From: Siderastrea radians
Lineage: Eukaryota > Cnidaria > Anthozoa > Scleractinia > Rhizangiidae
DNA: 64,000 nucleotides
NCBI GenBank assembly: GCA_964017195.1
Contig: OZ024895.1
Coordinates: forward strand, 33,905,834 to 33,969,833
Direction: 5' to 3'
The notes under the pieces were generated by a model. The model saw only the letters and a program-made list of their open reading frames with translations, did not search any database and was not told the origin of the DNA. A program made the translations under genes and the position numbers. Shown here in pieces: positions 1-11,068 of this stretch (positions within the stretch are counted from its first letter, which is position 1; every line of letters starts with the position of its first letter).

Positions 1-1657
1 TTCTTGAAAAGCCGTACGGAACATGCGCGGGTGGTGACCCATTTTGCTTTCAGCGGCTTCCAGCATGGCTTTTGGAAGATTCCACAAGGATGTTAGCAAG
101 AGACTCCCAAAACAACGTGTACAGTTGGAAGTTCAACGCCTCGAATCCAACAGCGCACGCAGCATGGAAAGCTTTTCATGACGATAAAGAGACGGCTGCC
201 GGTGCAGTGTTAAACAAAGATTCCTGGAATCCCGAAGTATTGCAAGGAAAGTCGCCTGCTGTGAACCAGGACTCGTTCACGTATCGCGATACAAATGGCG
301 TAAAATCGGTGTTACTGGATGATGACAACTGCAACTGCCTCTCGACAATCCAGCTCGGGGCAACTGTCTGCAGTAACAACCTTGATCCATACGCGCGAGG
401 AGTGGACCTTCTTTACGATTCTGTTTGTAATCTTCCAAATCCTTACAATGGACTGACTCTTTACTTCCAAGTTCCTGATAAATCTTTTACATTCCAAGGA
501 TATGGATCCAAGTGGACAGCCTTTTGATGGTGGCCAAAAAATGGAATGTGGCCAAGAAAAGTGACAGATGTTTTGGAGAAACCTTATGGAAAATCCAAGG
601 AGACTGACGTCTACTGCTTTGGAAGGCTTCCATCAGCCATTAAAGAAGACAGAACCAAGATGCTTGCTATTGACACCGAAGGAAATGTCTATATTTGGAA
701 GTTCTCTTCTGGAAATCCAACAGCACATGCAGCTTGGAAAGCCTTCCACGACCACGTTGAAACGCCCTATAAAAAGATACGAAACAACAGAGTATGGAAT
801 CCTAAAGTGTTGAGGGGAACTGCGCCAAAAGCCATTCAAGACTCCTTCATGTACCGATTACAAGCCGGTGTCAAGTCCCTTCTCTTGGACGACGACAACT
901 GCGATTGCTATCCTTCACTCAGTATTGGACACGGCATGTGCGGACCTGGGTTTTCCACAAGTTATGGCCCTAAAAATCGATTTGGTGTTGACGCCCTCTA
1001 CGATCCCAAATGTAACACGCCGCGACCGAGCGTTGGCCTGACTTTGTACTTTTCCGTCACTGAAGAAGTAGCGCGTCACATGACCTCCTGCAAACACGGT
1101 GGAAACTGGCTTGCATTCTGGTGGTGGACCGCTGATGCAAACTGGCCTGCTAAGGAAAGTGACGTGTTAGCCTACCCCTATGGTTACTGCAGCTCATATA
1201 GTGTTTACTGCTTTGGACGGATCCCATCGTGGGCACGAGAAGACTACACGGAAATACTTGCCATTGACTCTGTAGGTAACGGGTACCTTTGGAAGTTCGA
1301 CTCCCACAATGCCGTAGCGCATGCGGCATGGATGGCCTTCCATGACCATCTGACAACTCCAGCTGGCAAAGTCGTCAACAAACCTGACGGATGGGATCCA
1401 GTGGTTCTAAAAGGAACAAAACCGAAGGCAAATCAAGACTCGTTCATGTATCGGGAACAGAATGGCGTCAAGTCCATTTTGATGGCTGATGACAACTGTG
1501 ATTGCCTTACCACGCTGAATATTGGTCATGGTGTAACGCAGGTCACAGCACCAACTACGGGCCTGCAAACAAGTTTGGTGTCAATGCCCTCTATGACCCA
1601 TGGTGCAAGGCTCCTCGTCCAGAAGTTGGTCTGACGCTGTATTTCCGTGTGAAATAG
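1..1657 (+). pseudogene. Broken intron-free copy of the FWWW/DDDNCDC repeat protein
   Basis: The translation matches the second half of the minus-strand gene at 40696-44202: most of repeat 3, then repeats 4 and 5. The reading frame is already open at the window edge, so the copy continues upstream. Two lesions break it. The first Trp codon of a FWWW block is TGA at 525-527. About 4 nt are missing near 1531, where GHGMC is expected, which shifts the frame so that it no longer reaches the natural stop (TAG, 1655-1657). The aligned Asp-rich motif is also altered (LLMADDNCDC). The coding sequence runs straight through the point, near 1068, where the paralogue has an intron of about 516 bp. That favours a retrocopy, although intron gain in the other gene is possible. 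The first bases after the stop still resemble the paralogue's 3' UTR. No poly(A) tail is obvious. Confidence 0.85.
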
Positions 1658-2920
1658 CTTCATTAAAGCTCAGCAACAGAAGCGTCAAGGAACACTAGCC
1701 AGCACAAGGTTTTACCTTGTTGACATCGGAGATTGCAGTAAAAGCTATCTAAATGAGTTTTAAAATTTACAGTTTCATATGCAAAATTAAAATAGGGGCA
1801 GCTTCTTCGAAACGTCTCAGTTAACTAACAGTGGGTAAAAAAATTCAATAAAACATGATTACTTGTTGTTACAATCGTTTTTCTGAGTAACGAGAACCAC
1901 CTCGACGTAATCATTCTGACAAATATGAAGTACAGACGCCATGTAAGAAATCGAATCAAAAAAGAATGAGTCCGAATTCTTTCAGTACTTGCTGATGGGG
2001 TTTTGAAAGCTTTACGAACTTCCTAGTACACGAACGCTCACACTAAAATTAAAGTTTGCTGTAATTTTCCAAACATTTTCGTTGTTCATCCTTTCTAAAT
2101 CAATTTCAAACCTTTGGCACCCAAATTAAACCATTGAAACCAAAAAAGATCCGCCGGCTTAATATTCCACGTTTTGCATCTCGCAGAAGTATACGCGAGT
2201 GACAGCCCCCTCAGTTTCCTGAGAAAAAGTTCTTTGATTTTCTAGTTTTGTCAACTATTACTTGGGTCTTCGGTCATAAAGCAAACTCAGCTGACTAGTG
2301 AACGAAAGTGCAGCTTTCTATTTGTTTTCTTTGGGTGCTAGAGATCTAATGTTTCGAAGTCTCCATAACTGACTACGCAAGAAATGGGATAAGAGAAGCA
2401 ATGGCTCTTGTCACGACTTTTCTTTTCCGTCCCTCTAAAATGGGTTTAACTTCTGATTTCTCAAACAATGTAACAGAAAACGAAACGTCACAAAGACAAG
2501 GGATTAGACTCACCCAACAGTGAACATCCAAGTTGCTTTCACATCCATATCCTCTTTCGCAACATATTTGCTTGGTGTAAGAAGATGAAAAAACTGTCAC
2601 CAACTGAAAAGAAGTGGAAAAGCTCACTTTTTAGTCAATGATTCCAAAGAACAGGAGACCTCGTTCCCAGCCCACATCACCACTTCCCAATATCCGAACC
2701 CCTGGACCAGACTTACTTTCCTTTGATTGATCGAGTTATAAAGTTTCTTGTCTTGTATCTAACCCTAGTTGGGCCGAGTTGGCCCAGCCCGAATGGGTAG
2801 ATAAGGCGGAAATTTAACTAAGACTCCGTTTACCAAGCGTTTTCAAAAATGGTGGCAATGCGACTCTGAGTATGAAAACAAGTCTTGTTATTGTGTGATA
2901 GTAGAAACTTAGGAGTAGCA
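1658..2920. other. Intergenic, nothing recognised
   Basis: After about 40 bp of recognisable 3' UTR homology to the minus-strand paralogue, this AT-rich stretch has only short ORFs without recognisable domains. No tRNA, terminal inverted repeat or tandem repeat was seen. Confidence 0.5.
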
Positions 2921-5529
2921 CGCTGCTTTGTATCACAGACCCAAACGTTCTGCATTTCGCACAAGTTCATAGCGAAAAGGACACCAGCGCCTTAGTTTTT
3001 AATTATAAGTCAGGCCACTGACAGACCAATTTCCTTTTTCATTCAACTGAATAGAAATTCTCACAGCTTGTGAACGAGAAAGGAAGACAAAATTTCAACA
3101 GATGCAACTGCCTCGATGTACCTCGGGCCTGCTCATAGCTTCAGAATGGCGTTTCACGCAAACAAAAGAGAAAAATCAAATTTCTTTGGGTGACAATTAA
3201 CTTTGAGTTTTATTTACAGAACCAAATTTCAATATGGGCTTCATTATTTAACTGCACGATACGAAAGGATTGCATTTTGAATTAAAGTTTAAAAAAAATA
3301 GTTGACTGACATCAAAACATCACTATAATTTAAAGTACATCCCCTTCACTCTACATGAATTTTCATCGAGAAACATTTGCAAGCCTCATACTGAAAGGAT
3401 GAAGGAAGCTGAGGATGTTACATCTCAACTTTGCTAACAGCGTTTTTGCCTTTCTGTTTAAGGCTTTAACTTTCAGTAAAAGTTCTTCTTCGAAGCATTG
3501 AGGAATCAAGAATGATGAAACTCATAAACATATCTACAAACTTTAGTAACGCCTCATTTAGTCAGCAGGAAGAGACATGTGGTATTTTAGACAACACCTC
3601 ACCTGCTAAAATTGGAAAAATTCTCGCCCTCTCAGTCATTCTTCTCGCCAGTTTCATTGGAAACATTCTAATAATCATTACAGTGTATAAACGCCAAGAG
3701 CTGAGGAAGACGATTAATTATTTTATCGTTAATATGGCATTTTCAGACTTTGTATATCCATTAACAGATATCCCGGTTGACTTGACAAAAATAGCGACTG
3801 GTTCTCGACATTGGTATATCAGTGGAACTGCGGGGTCGATCTTCTGCAAAATATTAGGCTATCTGACGCATATTTCAGTAACTGTTTCTACACAAAGTCT
3901 TGTTTGGATCGCTTTAGATCGATTTGTGGCGGTGCTCTTGCCAATGAAAGCCCATTATATATCGTCACGATTCCGCGCCTTTGCTATTGCATCCACTTGG
4001 ATAGTGGCGACGGCAATCAATTTGCCTGATTTGTATACGAAAGGGCTGGTTGACATCAACAAGGTAACTCGTTGCACAGCATTAAAAATTAAAACCTTTT
4101 CAATTTTTGACAATAAAGTGCATATCTATGTTATTCACATTTTACCGATGACTATTTTGGCGATTCTATATTGTGCTATAGTAGTGACCTTAAGAAGGCA
4201 AGACAAAGTCCTCAGCTCTAGAGCAGTGCATGGACAGGATCAAGGAAAACGGCAAGCAATGAAGATGAGCCTTTGTTTAATTGGTGCATTCTTGATCTGT
4301 AGCCTCCCCATGACAATATACAATATCTTGACGCACTACGAAATTCCAGTACCTTGCATGTTCGAAAAACCATTTTCGTTTGTTTCTGATCTCATGTTTT
4401 ACTTCACTTCAACAATCAACCCCATCATTTGTTTCTCATTTGTCGGGAGTTATCGTCGTGGCTTAAGAGAAATTTTCAATTCGTCGCTTGATGGGTGTTG
4501 GAACAAACGACCCACAACGCAAAACGTGCAGGAAACGAACCGGCAAGATGGAATAACTCTTCGAAGGATCAAAGAAATTCGGGAAGAGAACCTCGCAGTT
4601 AGTGATACCTAACCAAATGTTGTGCGAATATTGAATTTAACCTACTGTAAATATAATCGGAAAGGGCAATGGATTGGGAATAAAAGGATCAGTCGGCATT
4701 TTGCTTAACAAAAAAGAACTGACGACAGTCACAGCAGCTCGGCAGACAACTAGCTTGGGCTTACAAAGGACGACTTCGTTTTTAAATTTTAATAACCTAA
4801 ATAGTGGCAATACTACGAGGGGAAGATGTGCAATCCGCGGGTGAATTCAACGATGCCGAATTTTCTGCACGCTTTTCAATTTCGTTCTGCAAACTACCAC
4901 AGATCACAATTGTGTGCCTGACGTGGCTGTTGGAGGTATCTAAACAAGCAAATTTTCTACAGACTTCTAATCTTAAATCTCTGCAAGATTTGAAATGAAA
5001 TCAAAAGAATAAAGGGGAAATTGTGGATGTTTACTCGGGAGCAACAAGGGACTGCTCTTTTGTATCAGAACAATGACTGTCATGTCTTGCAAACTAATCT
5101 ATTGCTTATTGCCCGATTTTAAAACTTTATTAAAATAATTCGCTTCAGTGGGTTTGCATAATTTGTAAATGTCTTTTTAGCTGCACTAAACTTGTTATCG
5201 AATTTGAGCGCAAGAGAATATAACGCAAAGTAAAGTATAGGTTTTTGTAAGGTGAGAGAGCAAAAAGTATAACGAAAGGCTATAAGATTTCGCATCCAAT
5301 CAGCAGCAGTGTTGGTAGAAAGCGGGCACGTTTGAGCAAGCCTATTGTCCCTTATTGTGTAAAAGTGACACTCATTTTATATGCGGAAATCCAAGAAATC
5401 CAAGGGGAAATCCAAAACAAGGTTTTTATTTTGATATCATTTACTACTCTTGCTGGTTTGTATCTCACAAACCCAAAACATCTGCATTTCATAGAAGCTC
5501 CTTAGCTAAAAGAACACCAGCGGCTTCGT
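2921..5529 (+). repeat. GPCR tandem unit 1
   Basis: First copy of a duplicated unit, about 2.6 kb. The left flank (about 2921-3511) and the right flank (4613-5529) both recur around the other receptor copies. Examples are the segment around 3065-3140 (again near 6380, 9045, 13685 and 17365) and the segment around 5100-5400 (again near 8510-8830 and 12960-13490). The unit carries one intact receptor. The flanks hold no other recognisable gene. Confidence 0.8.
3512..4612 (+). CDS. Class A (rhodopsin-like) GPCR, array copy 1
   Basis: Single-exon receptor of 366 residues with seven hydrophobic segments, presumably in the plasma membrane. The short N-terminus has four N-glycosylation sequons (N6, N10, N13, N28). 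Class A landmarks are visible: N51 in TM1 (GN), D79 in TM2 (NMAFSD), C112 and C188 for the TM3-ECL2 disulfide, DRF at 136-138 in place of DRY, W163 in TM4, P212 in TM5 and NPIIC at 303-307 in TM7. The TM6 motif reads FLICSLP (260-266), so the usual toggle Trp is Ser264. Tyr7.53 is Cys307. The C-tail is short and Ser/Thr/Arg-rich. The ligand is unknown; the overall look is peptide-receptor-like, which is inference. Start: the first ATG of a conserved MM(K/I) pair shared by the copies. No intron is needed. Confidence 0.93.
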   Translation: MMKLINISTNFSNASFSQQEETCGILDNTSPAKIGKILALSVILLASFIGNILIIITVYKRQELRKTINYFIVNMAFSDFVYPLTDIPVDLTKIATGSRHWYISGTAGSIFCKILGYLTHISVTVSTQSLVWIALDRFVAVLLPMKAHYISSRFRAFAIASTWIVATAINLPDLYTKGLVDINKVTRCTALKIKTFSIFDNKVHIYVIHILPMTILAILYCAIVVTLRRQDKVLSSRAVHGQDQGKRQAMKMSLCLIGAFLICSLPMTIYNILTHYEIPVPCMFEKPFSFVSDLMFYFTSTINPIICFSFVGSYRRGLREIFNSSLDGCWNKRPTTQNVQETNRQDGITLRRIKEIREENLAVSDT

Positions 5530-5571
5530 TTTTAGTTATAAGTCAGGCCATTGGCAACTGAATAGAAATTC

Positions 5572-6378
5572 ATAATTCGGTAAATTGTGATCTTCCGGGT
5601 GAGTGTAGTCCTGAGAAGGACTGTTTGAGGTGACATTGACTGACCTTTTGACGTTTCGACAACCTGAGCGGAAGTCATCATCAGAGTCAAGTGAACTGGT
5701 CGTTGTCCTGATTGGTCGACGATCTCGTGATGTCATTGGCTGTGACGACTGTTAAACGTGATTGGTGCGTTTCGATCCGTCTTTTGTTAGTCAAATGTCC
5801 GTTGGTCTGTTGTTAGTCAAATAAGTCGGTTTGTCTATTGTTTGCCTGTCTTGTTATTGTCGGCAATCAGTCGTTTGTAAGGGGCAGGTAGCTACTGGCA
5901 ACGGTTCAGTGGTGTTTGTTCTAAGTTGGTAAACCAGCTTTCCAGAGTGATTCGTTGAAAGTAGTCCATACTGTAGGTAACGCATTCAGCAGGAATGAAG
6001 GAGTCCCAGTCGATTCTGTGGTTTGTTTTTAAATGGTGCTCAGCAATGTGATTGTTGATATCACCATTTCTACGCGCTCGTTTGTGTTCAGTCAGTCGGA
6101 CGTTCAAATTCCTGCCGGTCTCACCAATATAAGTGGCCTGGCAGTCGCAGCATTTGATCTTATAAACTGCTCCCCGTCTGTCACTCGCTTCGTCTTTGTC
6201 TTTGACGTTCGTCAGTAGCTGTCGTAAAGCAGTGATAGTTTTGTGAGCAACGCGGATGTTGTAGGGTTGTAGGAGTCGTGCGATAGTTTCAGAAGTCCCT
6301 TTGATGTAAGGTATGGTTGCAGTAGTGACAGGTGTCGCGTCAGTGTTCGTAGCGTGTCGCGTCAGTGTTTTTTTCCGT
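5572..6378 (-). mobile_element. 5'-truncated Penelope-like retroelement (GIY-YIG end)
   Basis: The minus strand encodes the C-terminal GIY-YIG endonuclease region typical of Penelope-like elements, followed by about 300 bp of 3' sequence. Comparison with the other receptor units shows a clean insertion. Sequence up to 5571 (AATAGAAATTC) and from 6379 (TCACAGCTTG) is contiguous elsewhere, for example near 9040-9055. No clear target-site duplication is visible. The reverse transcriptase part is missing, so this is a 5'-truncated copy. A second relic of the same 3' end lies near 32786-32910. Confidence 0.8.
5892..6378 (-). pseudogene. GIY-YIG endonuclease fragment of Penelope-like element
   Basis: The translation contains AVYKIKCCDCQATYIGETGR followed by a conserved Arg (NVRLTEH) and, further on, NHIAEHHLKTNH. 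This is the arrangement of the GIY-YIG nuclease at the C-terminus of Penelope-like polyproteins, where it nicks target DNA. The frame continues upstream to an ATG at 6425. That ATG and the first residues come from the receptor-unit flank, not from the element, so they are a chance fusion. The polyprotein end is intact (stop at 5892), but the reverse transcriptase is absent. It is not expected to be active by itself. Confidence 0.82.
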
Positions 6379-7162
6379 TCACAGCTTGTAAACGGAAAAG
6401 GAGGACAAAATGCCACCAGATGCAACTGCCTCGATGTACCTCGCGCCTGCTTAGGTGATAGAAATAAGCCACGTCATGCAGGGTCAGTCACTAGTCACAC
6501 CCAAAACGGGTTTTTATTAAGATATAAGGTTGTGTAACTTATTTTGATCTCGAGTACTTCTATCCTTGCTTTAGTAACTGAAACCACTATTTAAATGTGA
6601 CCTTTCTATTTGGTTTTAGGCCAGCTCTCTAAAGGGTAAACATTGTTGTCACCTAGTGCCTTTGATTAAGGATTTCCTTGCAATATTTATTTCATACAAG
6701 TTCGATCACTAGTTTTCAATATGACCTACTGGGGAAGATAATGCATTTTAACTGGTTTTGACCTAGCTGTTAGAAATAATGAAGTTCATTTGTATTTGCA
6801 TTGCAACCAATAAACTCAGAGTTCAGTTTATTATCTCCAACACATCGAGGTTACATTTGTAATAAACAAGTAAGAAATAAAGTAACAACACCCATTTGGA
6901 TATTGGAAGAATAATTCAACTGAAAACTGTTTCTCAGACTTATTACCAAAATATCATAGCTTCAGAATGGTGTTTGACGCAAACAAGATAGAAAAATCAA
7001 ATTCTTTTGGGTAATAATAATTTTGAGTTTTATTTACAGAACAGAATTTCAATCTGGGCTTCGTTATTTAACAAATCTACAAGAAAGGATTGCTTCTTTA
7101 ATTAAAATTAAAAAGAAAAAGGAATTTTAGTTTACCGGGAATAAAACGCCCTTCTATTTAAA

Positions 7163-7516
7163 GTGAGCCTTTGTGTGATTGGTGCATTCTGGATCTGTAG
7201 CCTCCCCATGACAATATACAATATCCTGAGGGAGTACTCAATTTTAGTATCTTGCATGTTCGAAAAACCTTTTTCCTTTCTTTCTGATCTCATGTTTTAC
7301 TTCTCTTCAACAATCAACCCCATCATCTGTTTCTCATTTGTCGGGAGTTATCGTCGTGGTTTAAGAGAAATTTCAATTCATCGCTTGATGGGTGTTGGAA
7401 CAAACGACCCACAACGCAAAACGTGCAGGGAACGAACGGGCAAGATAAAGCAAGAGAAATTCGGGAAGAGTACCTCGCAGTTAGTGCTACCTAACCAAAT
7501 GTTCTGTGAAAATTGA
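7163..7516 (+). pseudogene. GPCR remnant, TM6-TM7 only (array copy 2)
   Basis: Only the end of the receptor is left: MSLCVIGAFWICSLPMT (TM6), the ECL3 segment and NPIICFSFVGSYRRGLRE (TM7). Its 5' boundary is abrupt. Sequence up to about 7160 matches the upstream flank of the other copies (compare about 3334). It then jumps directly into TM6, removing roughly 0.9 kb that carried the start, TM1-TM5 and loops. A one-base deletion just after RRGLREI (a T run near 7369) shifts the C-tail out of frame. Clearly non-functional. The GVIGAFWI form resembles copy 5 (18265) more than copies 1 and 3. Confidence 0.88.
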
Positions 7517-9967
7517 ATTCAACCTACTGTAAATATAATTAGAAAGGGCACTGGATTGGGAATAATAACATTGTTCGGCATTTTGCTCAGCAACAAGAAC
7601 TGATGACAATAACAACAGCTCGGCAAACAACAATCTTGGGCTTACAAAGGATGACTTCGTCCTTAAATTTTAATACACCGAAACAGTGTCAATACTAAGA
7701 TAGGAAGACGTGCAATCTGTATGTGAATTCAACTCAGGGATGATATCTATACATGTCAGCAGGTAAAGGTTTTCCTTGGCAGCTGATCTCACTCTATTAA
7801 TGATATCAACCCAGTGCCCCAAAGCCATGAATAAAGTCAGATGGAAATTTTCTCGCATGTTATAAAGAAAAAAGTTAACTTGTATTAAATTCAAGTTGAT
7901 GCGATGAAAAACTGACAAAAATTAGATGAAATATCTGAATAAAACATTAAGATAGGGAAACCGATAATTTCACATTAAATTGTAGAAGCTAAATTTGTCA
8001 TGTCGTGAGAGAGCCCTGTTAAATTTACTTATAATTCTGCTGTTAAATAAATGGGATCCTACTATGACTCCATTAAGAAACGACCTTTATTTCCCGGTTT
8101 TGAAAGCGAACTTGAACCACCTGAAATCTACGACCAACCAATTTGACAGCTAATACGAAAAGGTATTCTTGAAAATAAACACTGAAGCAAGAAATTAAAA
8201 CTCGCATCATTCTTAGCAAGATGGCATCGTTTTAATTTCAATTCTATCTCTTTTCGTCTTTTAGAATACGGATTACGATGCCGAAGTTTCTACACGTTTT
8301 TCAATTTTGTTCTGCAAACTACCACAGATCATAATTGTGTGCCTGACGTGGCTGTTGGAGATATCTAAACAACCCATTTTTTTACAGACTTCTAATCTTA
8401 AATCTCTGCAAGATTTGAATGGAAATCAAAAGAATATAGGGCAAATTGTGGATGTTCACTCGAGCGCATCAAGGGACTGCTCTTTTGTATGAGAACAGTG
8501 ACTGTCATGTCTTGCAAACAAATCTATTGCTTATTGCCCGATTTTAAAACCTCATTAAAATAATTCGCTCCAGTAGGTTTGCCTAAATTATGAATGTTGT
8601 TTATTCGAGCGCAAGCAAATATAACGCAAAGTAAAGTATAAGTTTTTGTAAGGTGAGAGAGCAAAAACTATAACTAAAGGCTATAAGATTCGTATCCAAT
8701 CAGCAGCAGTGTTGGTAGAGAGTGGACAAGTTTGGGCAAGCGTATTGTTCCCATTGTGTAAAAGTGACACCCATTTCGTATGGAGGAAGTCCAAATTATG
8801 ATGTTAACCTTGGTCGCTCATTTCATATGCCGAAATCCAGGAATTCCAAGAGGAAATCCAAAACAACAATTCTATTTTAATATAGTTTACTACTCATGCT
8901 GACTTGTATCTCACAAACCCGAAAGATTTGCATTTCATAGAAGCTCCTTAGCTAAAAGAACACCAACGGCTTTGTTTTCAGTTATAACTCAGGCCATTGC
9001 ATGACAAACCAATTTTCTTTTCTATTTTGCTGAACAGAAATTCTCGCAGCTTGTGAACGGAAAAGGAGGACAAACTGCCGTCAGATGCAACTGCCTCGCT
9101 CGATATGCCTCGGGCCTGCTTAGGTGATAGAAATAAGCAACATCATGCAGGGTAAGTGATACCCAAAAAGGGGTTTCTATTTAGATGTAAGATTGAACAA
9201 CTTATTAATGGATCTTGGGCATTTCTTAGTGCTTGCTTTAGTTATTTAAACCACTATTTAAATGTGACTTTTCTATTTGGTTTTAGGCCAGCTCTCTAAA
9301 AAGGTAAATATTGTTGTCACCTAGTGCCTTTCATTAAAGATTTCCTCTCTATCGTACTGGGGAAGATAATGCATCTTTTATTGGTTTTGCCCTGTTAGAA
9401 ATAATGAAGTTCATCATTCTGTATTTCCATCGGAAAAATAAACTCAGAGTTCAGTTTACTATCTCCAACTGATGTCGCAGTTGCATTAAACAAGTAAAAA
9501 ATGAAATAAAAACACCATTTGATGTGTGAAATTTGTTTTTAACTGACAGCAATTTCTCACAATTATTATGCAAAACGGATCTTAGCTTCAGAATGGAGTT
9601 TTACTCAAGCGAAAGAGAAAAATCAAATTTCGTTTGCTTGACAATTGACTTCAGTTTGAGTTTTATTTGCAGAACCGAATTTCAATATCGGCTTCATTAT
9701 TTAACAACACAATAAGAAAGGATTGAACTTTCAATTAAACTTTTAAAAAAAGTAAGTTGACCGAGAATAAAACGTCATTATAATTTAAATTAAATCCCCT
9801 TCACTCCATTTGAATTTTCACAAAGAAACATTTGCAAAGCCCACACTAAAAAGTAAAAAGAAGTTCGAGGTTGTTATATCTCAACTTTGTTAAAATTTTC
9901 CTTTGCTTTCTGTCCAAGGCTCTAACGTTCAGTCAAAGGTCTTCTTCAAAGCATTAACAAATCAAGA

Positions 9968-11068
9968 ATGATGAAACTCATAAACATATCTGCAAATTTC
10001 AGCAACGCCTCATCTAGACAGGAGGAAGAGACATGTGATATTTTACACAACACCTCACCTGCTAAAATTGGAAAAATTCTCGCCCTCTCAGTCATTCTTC
10101 CCTCCAGTTTCATTGGAAACATTCTAATAATCATTACAGTGTATAGACGCCAAGAGTTGAGGAAGACGATTAATTATTTTATCGTTAATATGGCGGTTTC
10201 AGACTTTGTATACCCATTAACAGATATCCCGGTTGAATTGACAGAAATAGCGACAAGTTCTCGGCATTGGTATATCGGTGGAACTGCGGGATCGATCTTC
10301 TGCAAAATATTAAGCTATCTGACGCATATTTCAGTAACTGTTTCTATACAAAGTCTTGTTTGGATCGCTTTGGATCGATTTTTGGCAGTGCTCTTGCCAA
10401 TGAAAGCTCATTATGTATCGTCACGATTCCGCACCCTTGCTATTGCATCCACTTGGATAGTGGCGACGGCAATTAATTCGACTGATTTGTATACGAATGG
10501 GCTAGTTAACATCAACAAGGAAACTCATTGCACAGTACTAAAAAGTAAAACCTTTTCATTTTTTAACGATAAAGTGCATATCTATGTTATTCACATTATA
10601 CCGTTGACTATTTTGGCGATTCTATATTGTGCTATAGCAGTAACCTTAAGAAGACAAGACAAAGTCCTTAGCTCTAGAGCAGTGCATGGACAGGATCAAA
10701 GAAAACGGCAAGCAATGAAGATGAGCCTTTGTTTAATTGGTGCATTCTTGATCTGCAGCCTCCCCATGACAATATACAATATCCTGACGGATTACAAAAT
10801 TCCAGTACCTTGCATGTTCGAAAAACCGTTTTCCTTTGTTTCTGATCTTATGTTTTACTTATCTTCAACAATCAACCCCATCATCTGTTTCTCATTTGTC
10901 GGGAGTTACCGTCGTGGCTTGAGAGAAATGTTCAATTCGTCGCTTGAGTGGTGTTGGAACAGACGACCAACAACGAAAAACGTGCAGGAAACGAACGGAC
11001 AAGACGGAATAGCTCTTCGAAGGATCAGAGAGTCTCATGGAGAGAATCTCGCATTTAGTGACACCTAA
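9968..11068 (+). CDS. Class A (rhodopsin-like) GPCR, array copy 3
   Basis: Intact 366-residue paralogue of the receptor at 3512, colinear along its whole length. It keeps the N-terminal sequons, GN in TM1, NMAVSD in TM2, the TM3 Cys, DRF, the TM4 Trp, the ECL2 Cys (ETHCTV), Pro in TM5, FLICSLP in TM6 and NPIIC in TM7. The unusual Ser6.48 and Cys7.53 are therefore shared by descent. Differences from copy 1 cluster in ECL2 and the C-tail (SLEWCWNRRPTTKNVQ, ending LAFSDT). The conserved 5' flank (about 9580-9967) is shared with copies 1, 4 and 5 and probably includes the promoter. Start: the conserved ATG ATG pair. No intron. Confidence 0.93.
   Translation: MMKLINISANFSNASSRQEEETCDILHNTSPAKIGKILALSVILPSSFIGNILIIITVYRRQELRKTINYFIVNMAVSDFVYPLTDIPVELTEIATSSRHWYIGGTAGSIFCKILSYLTHISVTVSIQSLVWIALDRFLAVLLPMKAHYVSSRFRTLAIASTWIVATAINSTDLYTNGLVNINKETHCTVLKSKTFSFFNDKVHIYVIHIIPLTILAILYCAIAVTLRRQDKVLSSRAVHGQDQRKRQAMKMSLCLIGAFLICSLPMTIYNILTDYKIPVPCMFEKPFSFVSDLMFYLSSTINPIICFSFVGSYRRGLREMFNSSLEWCWNRRPTTKNVQETNGQDGIALRRIRESHGENLAFSDT

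Larger units (their letters stand above)
5530..8977 (+). repeat. GPCR tandem unit 2 (interrupted)
   Basis: Second unit, beginning at the shared AGTCAGGCCA segment. It is split by the Penelope-like insertion at 5572-6378 and keeps only the 3' end of its receptor (7163-7516). The downstream flank (7517-8977) matches that of unit 1 (for example 8290-8780 with 4850-5330). It also has a stretch at 7830-7950 that recurs near 11840, 12050 and 20080. No other gene was seen. Confidence 0.75.

Noticed and set aside
5536..5736. Separate ORF MTSRDRRPIRTTTSSLDSDD on the minus strand
   Set aside because: This is 3' non-coding sequence of the Penelope-like element running into the flank.
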